64,000 bases of DNA from Alitta virens (GCA_932294295.1 OW028576.1:44990247-45054246); one strand, 5' to 3'; counted from the first letter of the stretch, positions 30,701 to 42,334 are shown. Made by a program: numbers and translations. The notes: generated by a model from the sequence alone, not told the origin.

Positions 30701-33700
30701 AGTGAAAAAGTGTAAATAGATTTAGAAAATATGGTATTAGTCACTAATAATAATCAATTATTCAGTTGCTTACTTGGCATGATACTTATACACTGGGAGA
30801 TGTTATCAACTAGTATTTTATTCTTTTTAGCAAGTAGTACAAACTGACCCATCCCATTTAACACTAAAAAGTGAAACACCTTCATTATCATGTGACTCAG
30901 CTCATCCCCCCTTTCTAAAAAGTGGGGGGGGGGGGGTCCATATATTCCTCTATGATGTCCCAGATTTTGTGCTAGTGTTGAGCAAATATGGAGCTAATGT
31001 GGGGCCGTTATTAAGTTGTATTTTATTTTAATTTTTTAATTATTATTAGTCTATTATTAAATAGATTTAGAAAATATGGTATTAGTCATAAATAATAGTC
31101 AATTATTTAGTTGGATACTTTATACACTGGGGGATGTTAGCAACTAGTATTTTATCTTTTTAGCAAGTAGATATACATTATAACATACAAGTGACCCATC
31201 CCATTTAACACTGTAAAGTGAAACACCTAAATCAATATCATGTGACTCAGCTCAACATCTGTTTGCATCAATAAATAACACCAATAGTAATTTAATTACC
31301 TCACAACTATTGATGACAATGTCATTAAGTCAAAATCACTTGTTCAATCTATGTACGAATAATACTTGATATATATAGGACTAAAATTGATCAAAGACCT
31401 ATCAACATATAATGTGTAAGAATTATTGTCGGTTTGGTGCACAAAGGTGAAATATATGTTGACCTTGATAGCAGATTGACCCACATTTGGCATAATATAT
31501 TATGATAATATATAAAATGAGCAGCCGTATGTTGTTTTGGGTCATATTTTTTTTCAGACCAAACAGGGAGCTGCTAAAAATAGACAGAACTCTAGCCAGT
31601 GAAGTGCTAAATTCCTATCCGATAAAAAGAAAAAACTTTTTTAATAGCAGACTGTTTTCTTGACAACAAAGCACTGTTCCATATATAATAAAAGTGTGTA
31701 GAAAAAAAATCGCTTTTGTTGTGAATTTCATGGTTGGATGATTACGTTGATCCTCCCCCCTTTCCAAAAAGTGGGGGGGGGGGGGGGAGAGGGTCCATGC
31801 ATTCCTCTATGATGGCCCAGATTTTGTGCTAGTGTTGAGCAAATATGGAACTAATGTTGGGCCGATATTAAGCCAAAATTTAACCGATATAGCATGTTAT
31901 TGGAATTTGATTTTAATTTTTTTATTATTATTATTTTTTACATAACATCTGTCGTGACCTCTTCATGTCGATAAAATTCCGTCATTCATTATCCGAACAA
32001 ATACTTACAATGAGTTTTGCTCCAAATTTGCTGTCTTCATCCTTGACACAGACTGACGCAGATTTCAAATCTCCAGAAGCCAAGAATCCAAGATGGCGGC
32101 CTTTTTCAGCTACAGATTCCAAATGAATGAAAATTCCGTCTTGCGTCACATGAAACTTGGCCTCGTTTCCAATACTAGAAGCATCCGCCTGTCAAAGAAA
32201 GGTATACTTTGACAAAATGTGTATATACAGTTGTAACTGCTTGCAGCAAGCTATTTCTATATGCCCAAGTTTGTGGACTAAGACTTTAATTTAACCAATT
32301 TCATTATAAAAATGTTTGAACTTGTTAAAAAAATGTTTATACGGGTTATAAAATTATTATAAAAATGTTTGTATGGGTTATAAACTCGTTATAAAACTGT
32401 TTGATTGGGTTATAAAGTCGTTATAAAAAATGAGCTAAAAACTCGATATAAGAATGTTTGAACGGGTTACTTTATAGACGAGTCCGACTGTAACGTTGAA
32501 ATCGCTTGCGTTGAGCCTGACCAGAACTCAACCTTCTTGGCTTCTGGCTTTAAAGTTTCAAGTTACGTTTCCATTATCAAATAAAAGTTTTATTGATAAG
32601 TCAAGGATTTATATATGTTGGTTACCTTCGATATGGAAAAGATAAGGGTGTAATCTCAAATGTGACCTTTTTGATAATTCTTATGCATGAGATTTTGTTA
32701 CTATGGTTACTCACGATTTCCTGTATTTTGACAGAACCATCTACGACCACTATGTATTTGTTGTTTATGTGCAAACTGGCTTCTTGGGCCTCCCCAACAA
32801 CTGTCCAGCAGCCTGAAAACATTTAAAAATTCTTTCAAATAAACAATCAAGTCTCTGATAACAACATATTTCATTGTAGAAAATGCTTCTTCATATTAAA
32901 TGAGCAAGACATTAAAAAAAAGACGACTTTCTTATTTAAGGCCTTTTCCACCTACGTTTTGCCTGTGTATCAGTTGTAAACAATAAGTGAATTACAAAAT
33001 GTAAACAATGGGTGAATAATAACATTTTGTGTAAAAAGTAGGTGAATTTTAATCCGTAGGTGAGTAATGAAATTGTAAACAATAGGTGAATAATAACATT
33101 TTGTGTAAAAATAGGTGAATTACATTATTGTAAACAGTAAATGAATAATGAAATGGTACAGTGGCCGACGTCGAAGTTGTGGCCGACACCGGAATTATGG
33201 ACTTCAGTAGTGACGTCCTGGGGCAGATCCAAACATTCTGAATGATAAATATCACTATTATTCTAACTCTTTCTCTGTCAAAATGTTCTGAACCGCCCCT
33301 GGACGTCACTATTGAAGTCCACAAATCCGGTGTCGGCCACAACTTCGACGTCGGCCACTGTAAACGATAGGTGAATAATGAAATTTTAAACAATGGGTGA
33401 ATTATAGATGGTAAATAATGGGTGAATACTGAAACTGTAAACTATGCGTCGAGGATAGATGGTGGCAACTGGCGAATATAATGAAATTGTAAACAGTAGG
33501 TCAATAATAAATTTTTGTGTAAATTACAAATTCTAAACAGTATATCTACGTGAATAATGAAATGGTAAATGACAGGTGAATAATTAAATTGTAAACAATG
33601 GGGAATGATTAATTGTAAACAACGGGTGAATTAAAGATGGTAAATGATGAGTGAATACTGAAACTGTAAACGATGGGTGAATAATAAACTTAAGTTGTAA

Positions 33701-35201
33701 ACAATGATTCGATGATAGATGGTAGACAAAGGGTGAATATAGTGAAATTGTAAACAATAGGTGAATGATAAAATTGTAAACAATGAGTGAATGATGAAAT
33801 TGAATTGAGTTTACCGTTTACGTTCTCAGGGCCCTCGGCTCCTAAGGCATTCAGACTGAAGTTTCCTTCTTTCTCGACAAGTTGAACAACTTTCCCTGAT
33901 GTCTTAGAGACTAGTTGGACTACATTGCCTGGTTTGAAATATCTCTGGAACATGCAAATGTCATGATTATTGTTTACAGTTAGATTTGAGCAAGCTTTGT
34001 TCAAAGTAAGAATACTTTATATACTCCATGGATCCACTTCGACTGTGTTCCTGTTCTAAGTGGGCAATAACCAACAAAAATGTCAGTTAACTCTCTCCTA
34101 TTTGGGATATGACGATTACATAGATATTGAAGAAAGTAAAATGGCAGATGCACAGTCGATTTCATAGACTTGGAAACTATATTCCAGAGGATGTCAAGTA
34201 AATCCAGGATTCTTATTGGATAAGGTAGTCCTATAGCCAATGGGAGTCCTGGATTCACATGATGCCATCTGGAGTTTCGTTGCCAAGTCAATGAAATGGG
34301 CTGTAAAACATTCCTTGAAGCATTGTCTCTTAATAGATGGATACTATGGTGCTTTTTGACCTTTATTACACCCCTGTTTAATTTTTATGGTGGGGTGTTG
34401 CAATGCACCCGCATCTGTTTGCTTGTCCCTCCTTTTTGAATGAACTAATTTTACGGACACATATAGAGTTCAAAGAGACTTATATGTCTGTCTCTCCACC
34501 GCCCTTATGGACATGATAACTTCAGATCTATTGATGCTAGACTCCCGGAAAGGAATAAACCTCAGGGGAAGGCCTTAGGTGAGTTTAGCGATGGGTCATT
34601 TTGATTTTTGAGGTCAAAATCCTTCAAAACCTGGAAGCTCTTCTCTCCCCCTACCCCTGTTGCTGCTGCTGGCAAAACTTGTGGATGATGAGGTTCATCC
34701 ATCTGACCAACTGTTTCGTAGTTTTACATGTATATTGGCACAAATATTGTGCAAATGTCATTGGCAGAAAATAGTTCAAGAAAAAGTGCAATAATTTATA
34801 TAAAACCAGAGCAAATTGCAGGGCAAGTGACCTAATACACCCTTTTCGTGTGGCCGCCATGTTGGCATTTTTGCCTCATTGACCTCATTTTGATTACATC
34901 ATATATTATGACATCATAACTTCTCTATTGTTATTGAACTCTGTGACCCCACCATGACCATTATCTACTGATTAGTCAGTGATGATGTCACAATATTATA
35001 TCTGAGTGCAAAGAGAGGTCAATGAGGCAAAAATGCCAAAATGGCTTGCCCTGTGAAAAGTGTATGGCTGTAGATAGAATATCGTACCAGTAGGGCAGTT
35101 CGTTCATCAATCTTCTGTTGGACTTTATTGACCCCTCCTTCAACACCCCCTTTGACCGTTGCCCCCATTTTGGCGAGTCCTGACTTAAAACTGGAAAACA
35201 T
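27712..35201 (-). CDS. Cytosolic beta-trefoil-like protein with two alternative C-termini
   Basis: Minus-strand coding exons are A 35201-35088 (acceptor at 35212, so its start ATG is 10 nt into the exon), B 33944-33815, C 32812-32715, D 32188-32009, then F 27858-27712 (222 aa) or cassette E 30383-30306 (194 aa). Junctions are phase 0,1,0,0. Residues 1-38 lack a signal peptide and form a Gly/Val/Lys amphipathic stretch (KMGATVKGGVEGGVNKVQQK), loosely like lipid-binding synuclein repeats. Residues about 40-174 show three strand-rich repeats, e.g. GNVVQLVSKTSGKVVQLV, ASLHINNKYIVVVDGSVKI and GRHLGFLASGDLKSASVCVK, with the length and LGFLxSG-type motif of IL-1/FGF-like beta-trefoils. The F tail is Lys/Glu-rich (KEEEKKEEGKEEEKAEE). 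No enzyme motif is visible; membrane or cytoskeleton association is a guess. The trefoil call is by eye and could be another all-beta fold. Confidence 0.78.
28930..30230. repeat. Intronic minisatellite, about 40-bp unit
   Basis: Units containing ACTATAAAGCCATGCATAAG and GAGGGGTTTCTAACAATGG occur at about 28935, then from 29090 to 29440 in a row, and again at about 30085-30220. The two blocks are separated by about 650 bases of unique sequence. All lie between exons E and F. Confidence 0.85.
30306..30383 (-). other. Stop-containing cassette exon E of the trefoil gene
   Basis: The exon has a good acceptor (ATGTTGCAG) and a consensus donor (CAG|GTAAAG). It is 78 nt long, a multiple of three, phase 0 at both ends. 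It reads KNNQVVEKPEEEQAAKPADS and then TAG, with a second in-frame TGA. If included, it replaces the 48-residue Lys/Glu tail of exon F with 20 residues. The stop is only 15 nt from the exon's donor, too close for the usual 50-55 nt rule of nonsense-mediated decay, so the short form could be translated stably. Confidence 0.65.
30710..31260. repeat. Direct duplication of about 180 bp
   Basis: TTTAGAAAATATGGTATTAG to CATGTGACTCAGCTCA occurs at about 30720-30904 and about 31067-31255. The two copies differ by point changes and small indels. Confidence 0.85.
30910..31870. repeat. Second intronic duplication with G-runs
   Basis: A block with a run of 12 or more G, then TCCATATATTCCTCTATGAT and CAGATTTTGTGCTAGTG, occurs at about 30908-31010 and again at about 31752-31868. 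The G tracts are long enough to invite G-quadruplex formation or replication slippage. Confidence 0.8.
32975..33800 (+). repeat. Degenerate minisatellite GTAAACAATGGGTGAATAAT
   Basis: About 25 irregular units built on TTGTAAACAATAGGTGAATA fill intron B-C up to about 15 bases from the donor of exon B. The array is interrupted by the MITE at 33159-33360. Confidence 0.85.
33159..33360. mobile_element. 202-bp MITE with about 60-bp inverted repeats and TA duplication
   Basis: The ends CAGTGGCCGACGTCGAAGTT and AACTTCGACGTCGGCCACTG are exact complements. Pairing continues through TGTGGCCGACACCGG and GGACTTCAGTAGTGACGTCC with few mismatches. TA flanks both sides (33157-33158 and 33361-33362). TA target duplication and CAGTGGC-like ends suggest a Tc1/mariner-type non-autonomous element. 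It is GC-rich compared with its surroundings. Confidence 0.92.
34370..35020. other. Intron A-B, no gene seen
   Basis: No exon was recognised. A TGATGTCA/ACATCATA-bearing piece at about 34870-35000 resembles part of the interspersed family at 3980-4200. Confidence 0.35.
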
Positions 35202-36074
35202 TTTGGCAGATCTGGAAAACAAAGATTGTTTAAATTAACAGAAATTTAAAGAAGACACTTCATTTCCATGGTTGAAAATCCTGGGCCTCCCTGTAGCAAG
35301 GGTGGCAACAACACTGTGGTTGCAAACTTCAAACCCCAATAGGGTGTGTAAGTTACGAATTTGATGCCATTCATACATGCGCATCAGCAGCAGCTTTGGT
35401 ACCAAGCGCCCAGCGTGGTGCAATGGCATGGAAAAAGGAATGCGTTAATAATGGACTTACTACGAACATTTAGTGATAAATGCCTGAGTATGTTTCATGT
35501 GTTGTGAGAGGAAAATAAGCCAGAATTTCCTTCAAATCACGGAGAATATGGGCGAGGACAGAGACAGCTGTTTGTTTACATATTTCCACTGGCCATTCAC
35601 TAAATATCTAGTGAGTATTTTTGTTTATTTGTGATTTACTGGTGTAGTTTTGGACTTCCTTGTGCCACGACAGTTGAAAATTTTTTTGTTTTTATGCATT
35701 ATTTAACTACCTGTGTTCTGACCAGCCCTATTCATTACTATGGAGCTCGATCCGGCTTTGGTTCCGGAAGTAGCCATTTTCTGCTCACCAACGGAGAAGA
35801 TTCAGCATCCGCTTGCACGCCCTATGGCCAACACAGGGCTCTGGACAATGACAAGTTTCAGTTACTGTCCCATGCCTAACCTTAAAATGGATGACCTCAC
35901 AGTTGTACACACTCCTCACTATATGATGATAAACATTAATATCTTAACCGTTAGTTACCTCTGTTTACTGGTGAAAAATAAGTTAAAAAAAATATCACTT
36001 ATATAACTTTCATTTGTGCAATTTGGACTTGATGACGAAACAGCCTTACTGCAGATGAGTCCAACAATTAGTGA

Positions 36075-36990
36075 TATTGATAGAGAGGTGGTCTAATTGT
36101 CAGTTGATCTTAAATGATATGATAGTGATTTGGTCTTAAAAGTGGTCTCAATAATGGGGTTGTTTTAATATTGAGGTTGTCTTTAGTAAACTAGTCTTAA
36201 TAGTGATATATTGTGTGGGCTGGTCTTTATAGTAAGGTGGTCTTAAAAGTGAGGTGGTCTTTAACTGAATATTTATGAGGTGGTCTTTATAGTAAACTAG
36301 ACTTAATAGTGAGGTGGTCTTTAAATGAATATTTCATGAGCTTTGATTTTTATAGTAAATTAGTCTAAACAGTGAGGTGGTCTTTAACTGAATATTTTGT
36401 CAGGTGGTTTTTATGGTAAACTAGTCGTAATGTCATGAGCTTACCCACACCTCTAACCATTCGGCCAAAAAGGATATCCCTTCTAGCCAAGTGCTAGAAA
36501 GGTGGTGTCACTGCTGAGGCTCGGGACACTACATCACAGTAATAGTGAAGTGGTATTTAAGTGAATATTTGGTGAGGTGGTCTTTATAGTGAGGTGGTCT
36601 TAAAAGTGAGGTGGTCTTTAAATGAATATTTTGTGAGGTGGTCTTTATAGTAAACTAGTCTTAATAGTGAGGTGGTCTTCAACCGAATATTTTGTGAATA
36701 AGGTTGTTTTTATGTTAGTCTGTATAGCAAGATGGTCCTAACGTTATGATGGTCTTGATAGTAAGGTAGTCTTAGTGATGAGGTGGTCATAATTATGAGG
36801 TGGTCTAATAGTAATATTGGTGGTCTCACAAGAGAGGGGGGGGGGGCCTTTATAGTCAGGTGTTCAGAATACTAAGTGAGGATGATGTGTTCTTAATTTT
36901 GAGGTGTTCTTAATGGTGAGGTGTTCTTAATGGTGAGGTGTTCTTAATGGTGAGGTGGTCTTAATAGTGAGGTGTTCTTAATAATAGGAT
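36075..36990 (-). repeat. 17-bp minisatellite, inverted block 3
   Basis: Units such as AGTGAGGTGGTCTTTA and AATGGTGAGGTGTTCTTAAT are the reverse complement of the block 1 unit. About 30 degenerate units are seen, with AACTGAATATTTTGTGAGGT variants, broken by an unrelated insert at about 36435-36540. It lies in the 5' UTR intron of the trefoil gene. Confidence 0.88.
36438..36540 (-). mobile_element. Possible SINE head inside minisatellite block 3
   Basis: On the minus strand, TGGCCGAATGGTTAGAGGTG resembles the A-box region of a Ser/Leu-type tRNA-derived head. No clean B box was found, so this is tentative. Confidence 0.3.
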
Positions 36991-37727
36991 GCTATTGTAG
37001 TGTCAAAACAACAGCATTCTGTCAGATGTTTGCCTGCGTTGCCAACTGTCTAGTGTATGAGATAAACAATACATTGAGTGGGAGGTCATGTGATCTGCCA
37101 TACAGTATCATGTGACTAGGAAGCATTCTTACCAGCACAGCACTACATGATAATATATGCTCTAGTAAGTTTTCATGTTGCTTTCTTTTAGTGGATAACA
37201 CTAAAATATAGAATGTCTTGAAAAGAAAATAGATATAAACCATAAGTCTTATCAAGAATTTAGTCAACAATTACTGTGAACCACATACTAATAATTAATT
37301 AAAATATTACTTAATAAAACTTCTTTTAATTAGATTTTCTTTACTAACAGTTTTCATCAAGAATGAAAAAAGTTAATTTCTTTATATTTTAACCTGCAAT
37401 TTTTGGTGTTTGGAAAAAAGCTTTTGCACTTGATATATATATATATTATATGTATCTCATGTTATATTTGTTATATGAGATAAGTGTGATAATTAAGCTG
37501 AGACAATCAAGAGCAGTCTAATTGGCAAAGTTTTCATTGACCTTACCAAATCCAGTGCACTGCCAGAATAGCCGACAAGAACTTGGATTAGAAAAACAGT
37601 GTTTACCAAAGTATTAAATGGGTGTGCAGAAACTTTTTCCGCTGTATTCTGTACTAAAAATTTTGTTTGGAAAATAATTCTGTTCAGCTCAGTGGTTTAT
37701 ACTGTACTCCTAATACATCCTCAGAAA

Positions 37728-37858
37728 CCATGATGAGATGACAAGGCTGCTTGGAGTCCACACCATGTTAAACATTTACCCCATGGGTGGGGTCTTTTAC
37801 TTGCCTCTGCATAGTCACCGAAGTACAAGGCACCACCAACTTAAAGCTCATGCAAGTA
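37728..37858 (-). mobile_element. tRNA-SINE fragment
   Basis: GCTTGGAGTCCACACCATGT, TACCCCATGGGTGGGGTC and TACAAGGCACCACCAACTTA match the body and tail of the SINE at 3658-3946 in the same orientation. Confidence 0.7.
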
Positions 37859-37862
37859 TGCC

Positions 37863-37980
37863 CCAGATAGCATTCAAAATCGGGGGGAGTCGTTTCTGTA
37901 TTGGCCGCCGTCGGTACAACATCGTAGCGACATCGCTGACGTCGCGCCAATGTTGATACGATTCGAATGCTATCTGGGTA
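37863..37980. mobile_element. GC-rich MITE with CCAGATAGCATTC ends
   Basis: The 118-bp segment has TIRs CCCAGATAGCATTC and GAATGCTATCTGGG. The interior is CpG-rich (GTCGGTACAACATCGTAGCG), unlike the AT-rich neighbourhood. No coding frame of its own was found. Confidence 0.75.
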
Positions 37981-38039
37981 CCCCACTGATGAGGTTAATG
38001 TCTACCATGGTGTGGACTCCTAATCTTAACCTCTCAGCA

Positions 38040-38262
38040 TTATGTCTCCCATTCATTCTTCATGAGCTATATCTAAGTGGATGTCGATGGCATAAGACGT
38101 TAAATTGGAGGTGCCTGGTATTCGGTGTCTGTGCTGAGGCAAGTACAAGACCCCACACATGAGGTAAATGTATAACATGGTGTGGAGCTTTGACACCAAT
38201 CAGCTTTTCACGTCATCATTACTTCTGCCCTCAGGCAGCTGGCCATATAAGCTGACTTTGTC
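38040..38262 (+). mobile_element. tRNA-SINE, 5'-truncated copy
   Basis: TTCATGAGCTATATCTAAGT, GATGTCGATGGCATAAGACG, GTGTCTGTGCTGAGGC and GGCAGCTGGCCATATAAGCT keep the family order in plus orientation. Further tail fragments lie at about 38675-38730. Confidence 0.75.
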
Positions 38263-38554
38263 AAATTACCTTCACTTTGATGAATACCATTACATATACA
38301 CAACTGTAATTATTTATATCAGCACCAGCTGTCAGTTTGAGCATTGAATCATATAGTTGCAAAAAGTTCACATTTGAACGTCTGAGTTATATTATACAGG
38401 GCCCTATATCCTGTATTTGACTTGTGATGGATTTTTGTGAAAATATATCATGCATAACAAGCTATTTAATATGGATGTGCTTACGGTTTGCAATATTAAT
38501 TCGAGCATTTTACAGTATAAATTATATGTAAAATTCAGTATAATTAATACAAAA

Positions 38555-38625
38555 GATAGATAGGTAGGTAAGTAGATAGATAGATAGAGAGATAGCTAGA
38601 TAGATAGATAGATAGATATCTATCC
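38555..38625 (+). repeat. (GATA)n microsatellite
   Basis: About 15 GATA units with GTAG variants are seen directly. Confidence 0.9.
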
Positions 38626-39090
38626 TGAAAATACGGTAAAAGTTAATTGACCTTAAATGGTGTAATTGATGAGTGTGGACTCGACTCCAAGTCTCAGTAT
38701 CATCTCATCATTACGTTTGCCTGAGAAACTAGTTTAAATTAGCAAAACTTGAGGAAAAAAAAAGAAAACTATATAATATTCACTATACAGTCGATTCCAA
38801 AACGTTACATAAGCTCGAGAAATAATTTCATAATAAAATTTTGAATATAATCGTCAAAAAAAAAAAAAAAAAATCCTAAACGATTTAGAATTGTCATTTA
38901 TTGCGTAAAATGTTAAGAATGTTGATTATTAATTTGAGAGTAATAATGGAGAAATAAAAGTGAATAAAATCATTTTAGTTAAAAAATAATAATTTGCTAT
39001 AACATAATTAGGCCTATGCAGGAAAAAAATTAAAATAAAATGATAGCAATAAATAAATAGATAATATAGAAAACGGTTAGAATTGTTATG

Positions 39091-39235
39091 TACATGACCA
39101 AATGTGCCACGTGCGTTTTCCATAAAAAGGATAAAAGCATGGAAAAACGCATGGTTTTTAGCTAATTATAATGAGACAAAAACCATGCGTTTATCCAAAT
39201 GCATGAAAAACGCACGTGGCACATTTGGCCATGTA
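39091..39235. mobile_element. Foldback MITE, second copy
   Basis: TACATGACCAAATGTGCC and GGCACATTTGGCCATGTA are the ends, and the GCATGGAAAAACGCATGG interior pairs. It is related to 8632-8785. Confidence 0.85.
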
Positions 39236-39589
39236 GGATTGTAAAATTGTATTATCTATCTAAGAGAAAATATGTGGAAATGGAAATTAGCTGTATTCTC
39301 TGCAGTATACAAACCAATGGGCATGGCTGTATGTTTGTATATATCACATTTTCACGTATACTGTTTATATGTATGTCTAGCTATATACAGTTTTCCCACT
39401 AGGCATGAGTTAGCATAGGATTTTAAGCTGCACAGAAACAGGTGTTGTATTGTAGCTTATTGTTAAAACATTCAAATACAGGATGCTAAAATGTTTAATA
39501 GAGCTTTCTGAAATGCTATTTATACATTACATTTATGTTATTGAAGTTATGTACCAAAATGTTATATGGAGTAAATACCTTAATTTAAG

Positions 39590-39715
39590 AACATTTCACT
39601 ATTAAAACCACCTCACTGCTAAGACCCAGTTGTATTCAATTAATGTAACAATAAGGTATTTTGCCTCGCTATTAAGACCACATTTTACACTATATGTGGT
39701 CTTAAGGGCGAGGTT
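39590..39715. repeat. Dispersed minisatellite-like units
   Basis: CACTATTAAAACCACCTCAC and CCTCGCTATTAAGACCACAT run forward, and TGTGGTCTTAAGGGCGAGGT runs inverted. The outer two form a short inverted pair. They look like the ends of a small element of the same motif. Confidence 0.6.
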
Positions 39716-40979
39716 CCTACATTTATTCAACATACACACAATTGCAACAATTTTTGTATTAAATTCATATCACAAGTTTTTATCATATCACTTGGACTTT
39801 ATGGTGAGGCGTCTGTAATAGTTAAACTTGATGGTTTTATTTATTTATTCTAAAAACAATGTTTAAACATTTATCTATTTATTTATTTATTATTTATTCA
39901 TTCATTCATGTGTTTGTGTTTGTTCTTAATTACTACTGATATGGCTGAAGCAAAGTTCAGCTCAATAAATGTTTTATTTATTTGATTACTTAATTATTTG
40001 CAATGTTTTAACATATTGGTTTTATTTTTATTTATTCATTTATATTTTTGTGTATTGTTACTGCTCCTGCAAAAGCTCAGCAATATAATAATAAAAAATA
40101 TTATATAAAATGCAGCTGAACTATTTCATCACTCCTGTGCACTTATAAACCAAAATTGATCACTCCATTTTAATAATGATGTTTATGTTGACCTAGTGAA
40201 CAACATATGCACAAATAAGCAGAAATTGGCAACATTTTGAAATGATTAATTGACCTTTCATAAACTCACATTACTATATGTATTTATTATTGAACTTTTA
40301 TAGATTAAAATTCTACTAATATTTATTCTTGCACACAACATTTTGAAAAGTACCAAAATTATTTTACATTATCACTGCGCTAAATTCCTATATAGAAATA
40401 GATAATGATGCCTGTATATATATATATATTTTTTTTTTCCGTCAATGATTTATTGCCTGTCTACTGATTATCTGTAATCAAAGTCTATATAAGGCTGAAA
40501 AATAGTAATAGACTCTGTGAAGATATCTTATCTAACATTTAGAAGCAATATGGCCTAATTTCGTGAATGTTTAATATCTCCTTGTTCAAATCAAATTTAC
40601 TTCATGGATTTGATTAAATGGATGAATCTGTGAATACTGTATATATTTTTTAATTTAATGAATTAATAAATCTAGTTTTAAATATAATTAAATTTGATGA
40701 ATCAAAAAAAAAAAAATTATTATATTTAGTTCAATAAATTTAGGCTATTTTTACAAAATAAATATATCAGCTAATTGTTCTTCACAATAATATAATGTAA
40801 GAATCTTATTATTGAATATATTTTGTAAAGAGAACAAAAAAAAAAAAAAAAAAAATGCAAATAGAACATTTTCAGATTTTATAGTAAATTCCAGGGTATT
40901 CCCACAATTCCCACACACTGAAGCACAGCATGATGGCACAAATAAAAGTCTTACTAGTAATATATGATAAATATCTTAC

Positions 40980-41056
40980 CTTTAATACGAGAGACAAGTG
41001 TTGTACGAAGTCTGAAAAGTCTCTGTGCAGTGAGTAGCTGATAGTGACACCAGTCA
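40980..41056 (-). other. Predicted 5' UTR exon of the trefoil gene
   Basis: On the minus strand a TATA-like box is followed by a stretch ending in CGTATTAAAG|GTAAGATAT, a consensus donor at 40979. The next good acceptor on that strand that precedes a coding start is TTGTTTTCCAG at 35212, 10 nt before the ATG of exon A. The implied UTR intron is about 5.8 kb. The exon's 5' end is only estimated. Confidence 0.5.
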
Positions 41057-41082
41057 GAACTGCGCATGCCCAGCACACATGG

Positions 41083-41096
41083 TATATTATGACTCA
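41083..41096 (-). promoter_or_regulatory. TATA box with adjacent AP-1 site
   Basis: ATAATATACC on the minus strand (41090-41081) lies about 30 bases before the predicted start of the UTR exon. TGAGTCA/TGACTCA, a perfect AP-1 consensus, is at 41090-41096, next to it. This suggests stress- or growth-signal-responsive control of the trefoil gene, by inference only. Confidence 0.45.
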
Positions 41097-41489
41097 TACA
41101 TGTGTGTACATACTTTGCTATATATGGAATGTTTACATGCAGTCGCATGATGTATTTAAAGAAGCAGCTGACATAAATCAATATAATGTATGGATATGTC
41201 GTAATAATATATATGTGTTACAGGTGCATTAAGTTCTCAGTAAAATATTATGCAATAGTTATCATAGTTTAATATAATTATACAACTAATTTCAACGTAT
41301 CGTGTACTGTATTATGTTATATCAACTTAATTAAGTCAATAGCAGGACCTGATAGACTCGGTGAACTTTGTGTACCATGGTTCATATACAGTATTTACCA
41401 TATGTCAATATGCAATTTATAATAAAACGAGCAAAAAATGGCTAAGTGTGGCAAATTGATTTTGCTCTCTTCTGTACTCTTTTAACCGT

Positions 41490-41745
41490 GTATAGTATTA
41501 ATATACAGTATTAATATACAGTATTAATATATAGTATTAATATGTAGTATTAATATATAGTATTAATATATAGTATTAATATATAGTATTAATATATAGT
41601 ATTAATATACAGTATTAATATATAGTATTAATATATAGTATTAATATATAGTATTATATATAGTATTAATATATAGTATTAATATACAGTATTAATATAT
41701 AGTATTAATATACAGTATTAATATACAGTATTAATATACAGTATT
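41490..41745 (+). repeat. 12-bp AT minisatellite AGTATTAATATA
   Basis: About 21 units of AGTATTAATATA with C/T alternation (ATACAG or ATATAG) occur in a row. It is nearly perfect, which suggests recent expansion. Confidence 0.93.
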
Positions 41746-42334
41746 AAACGATCGTGTTAAACATGCATACACATGCTAACTGATAGGGAAGCTATTCTGA
41801 TCGAGCAAATTTATTGTCAGAGACATTCAGGCCAAACTACTATAATTAGAATTTTGTGTCATTCTCGTATTCAATAAACCTGAAAATTTCGCCTTAAAAA
41901 TACTTCTTTTTTAAATTTTTTAATTTTATTCAATTTTAATTAGTTGCCAAAAATCAAAACTTGGTGAAGGGGGATGGGGGGGACACAGAAAAAAATGTAT
42001 GAACACCAAAAATATGATAGAAGAGTATATCCATGGTTTATCCATGCAGCCCGCTGGTGGTGCCACAGATGGATAATACAAGAACTATTTCCTCACTGGC
42101 CCCATTTAATCTTCATTAAAATCACCATAAACTAAGCATTCAGGGACAGTTGCAAGAAAAAGGTGATTTTAGGAAAGGTGGTCAATTTTTGATATATATA
42201 GTGTTTTTAAAAAGAAATCAGTAACATGTATTGTGTTGCCTCTCACTTATCATCATTGCTATTGGGATGGATAAATGTTTTTTCAGGAATCTGAATAGCC
42301 GATTCATAATAAAAAATTACTTTTCTTGGATTTC

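Noticed and set aside
33049..33393. 114-codon minus-strand frame
   Set aside because: It runs through the minisatellite and the MITE; the repeated YCLQFHYSPT phrases are translations of the repeat unit.
35631..36006. Two overlapping plus-strand frames in the trefoil UTR intron
   Set aside because: They overlap in different frames, have no splice partners or recognisable motif, and lie antisense within an intron.
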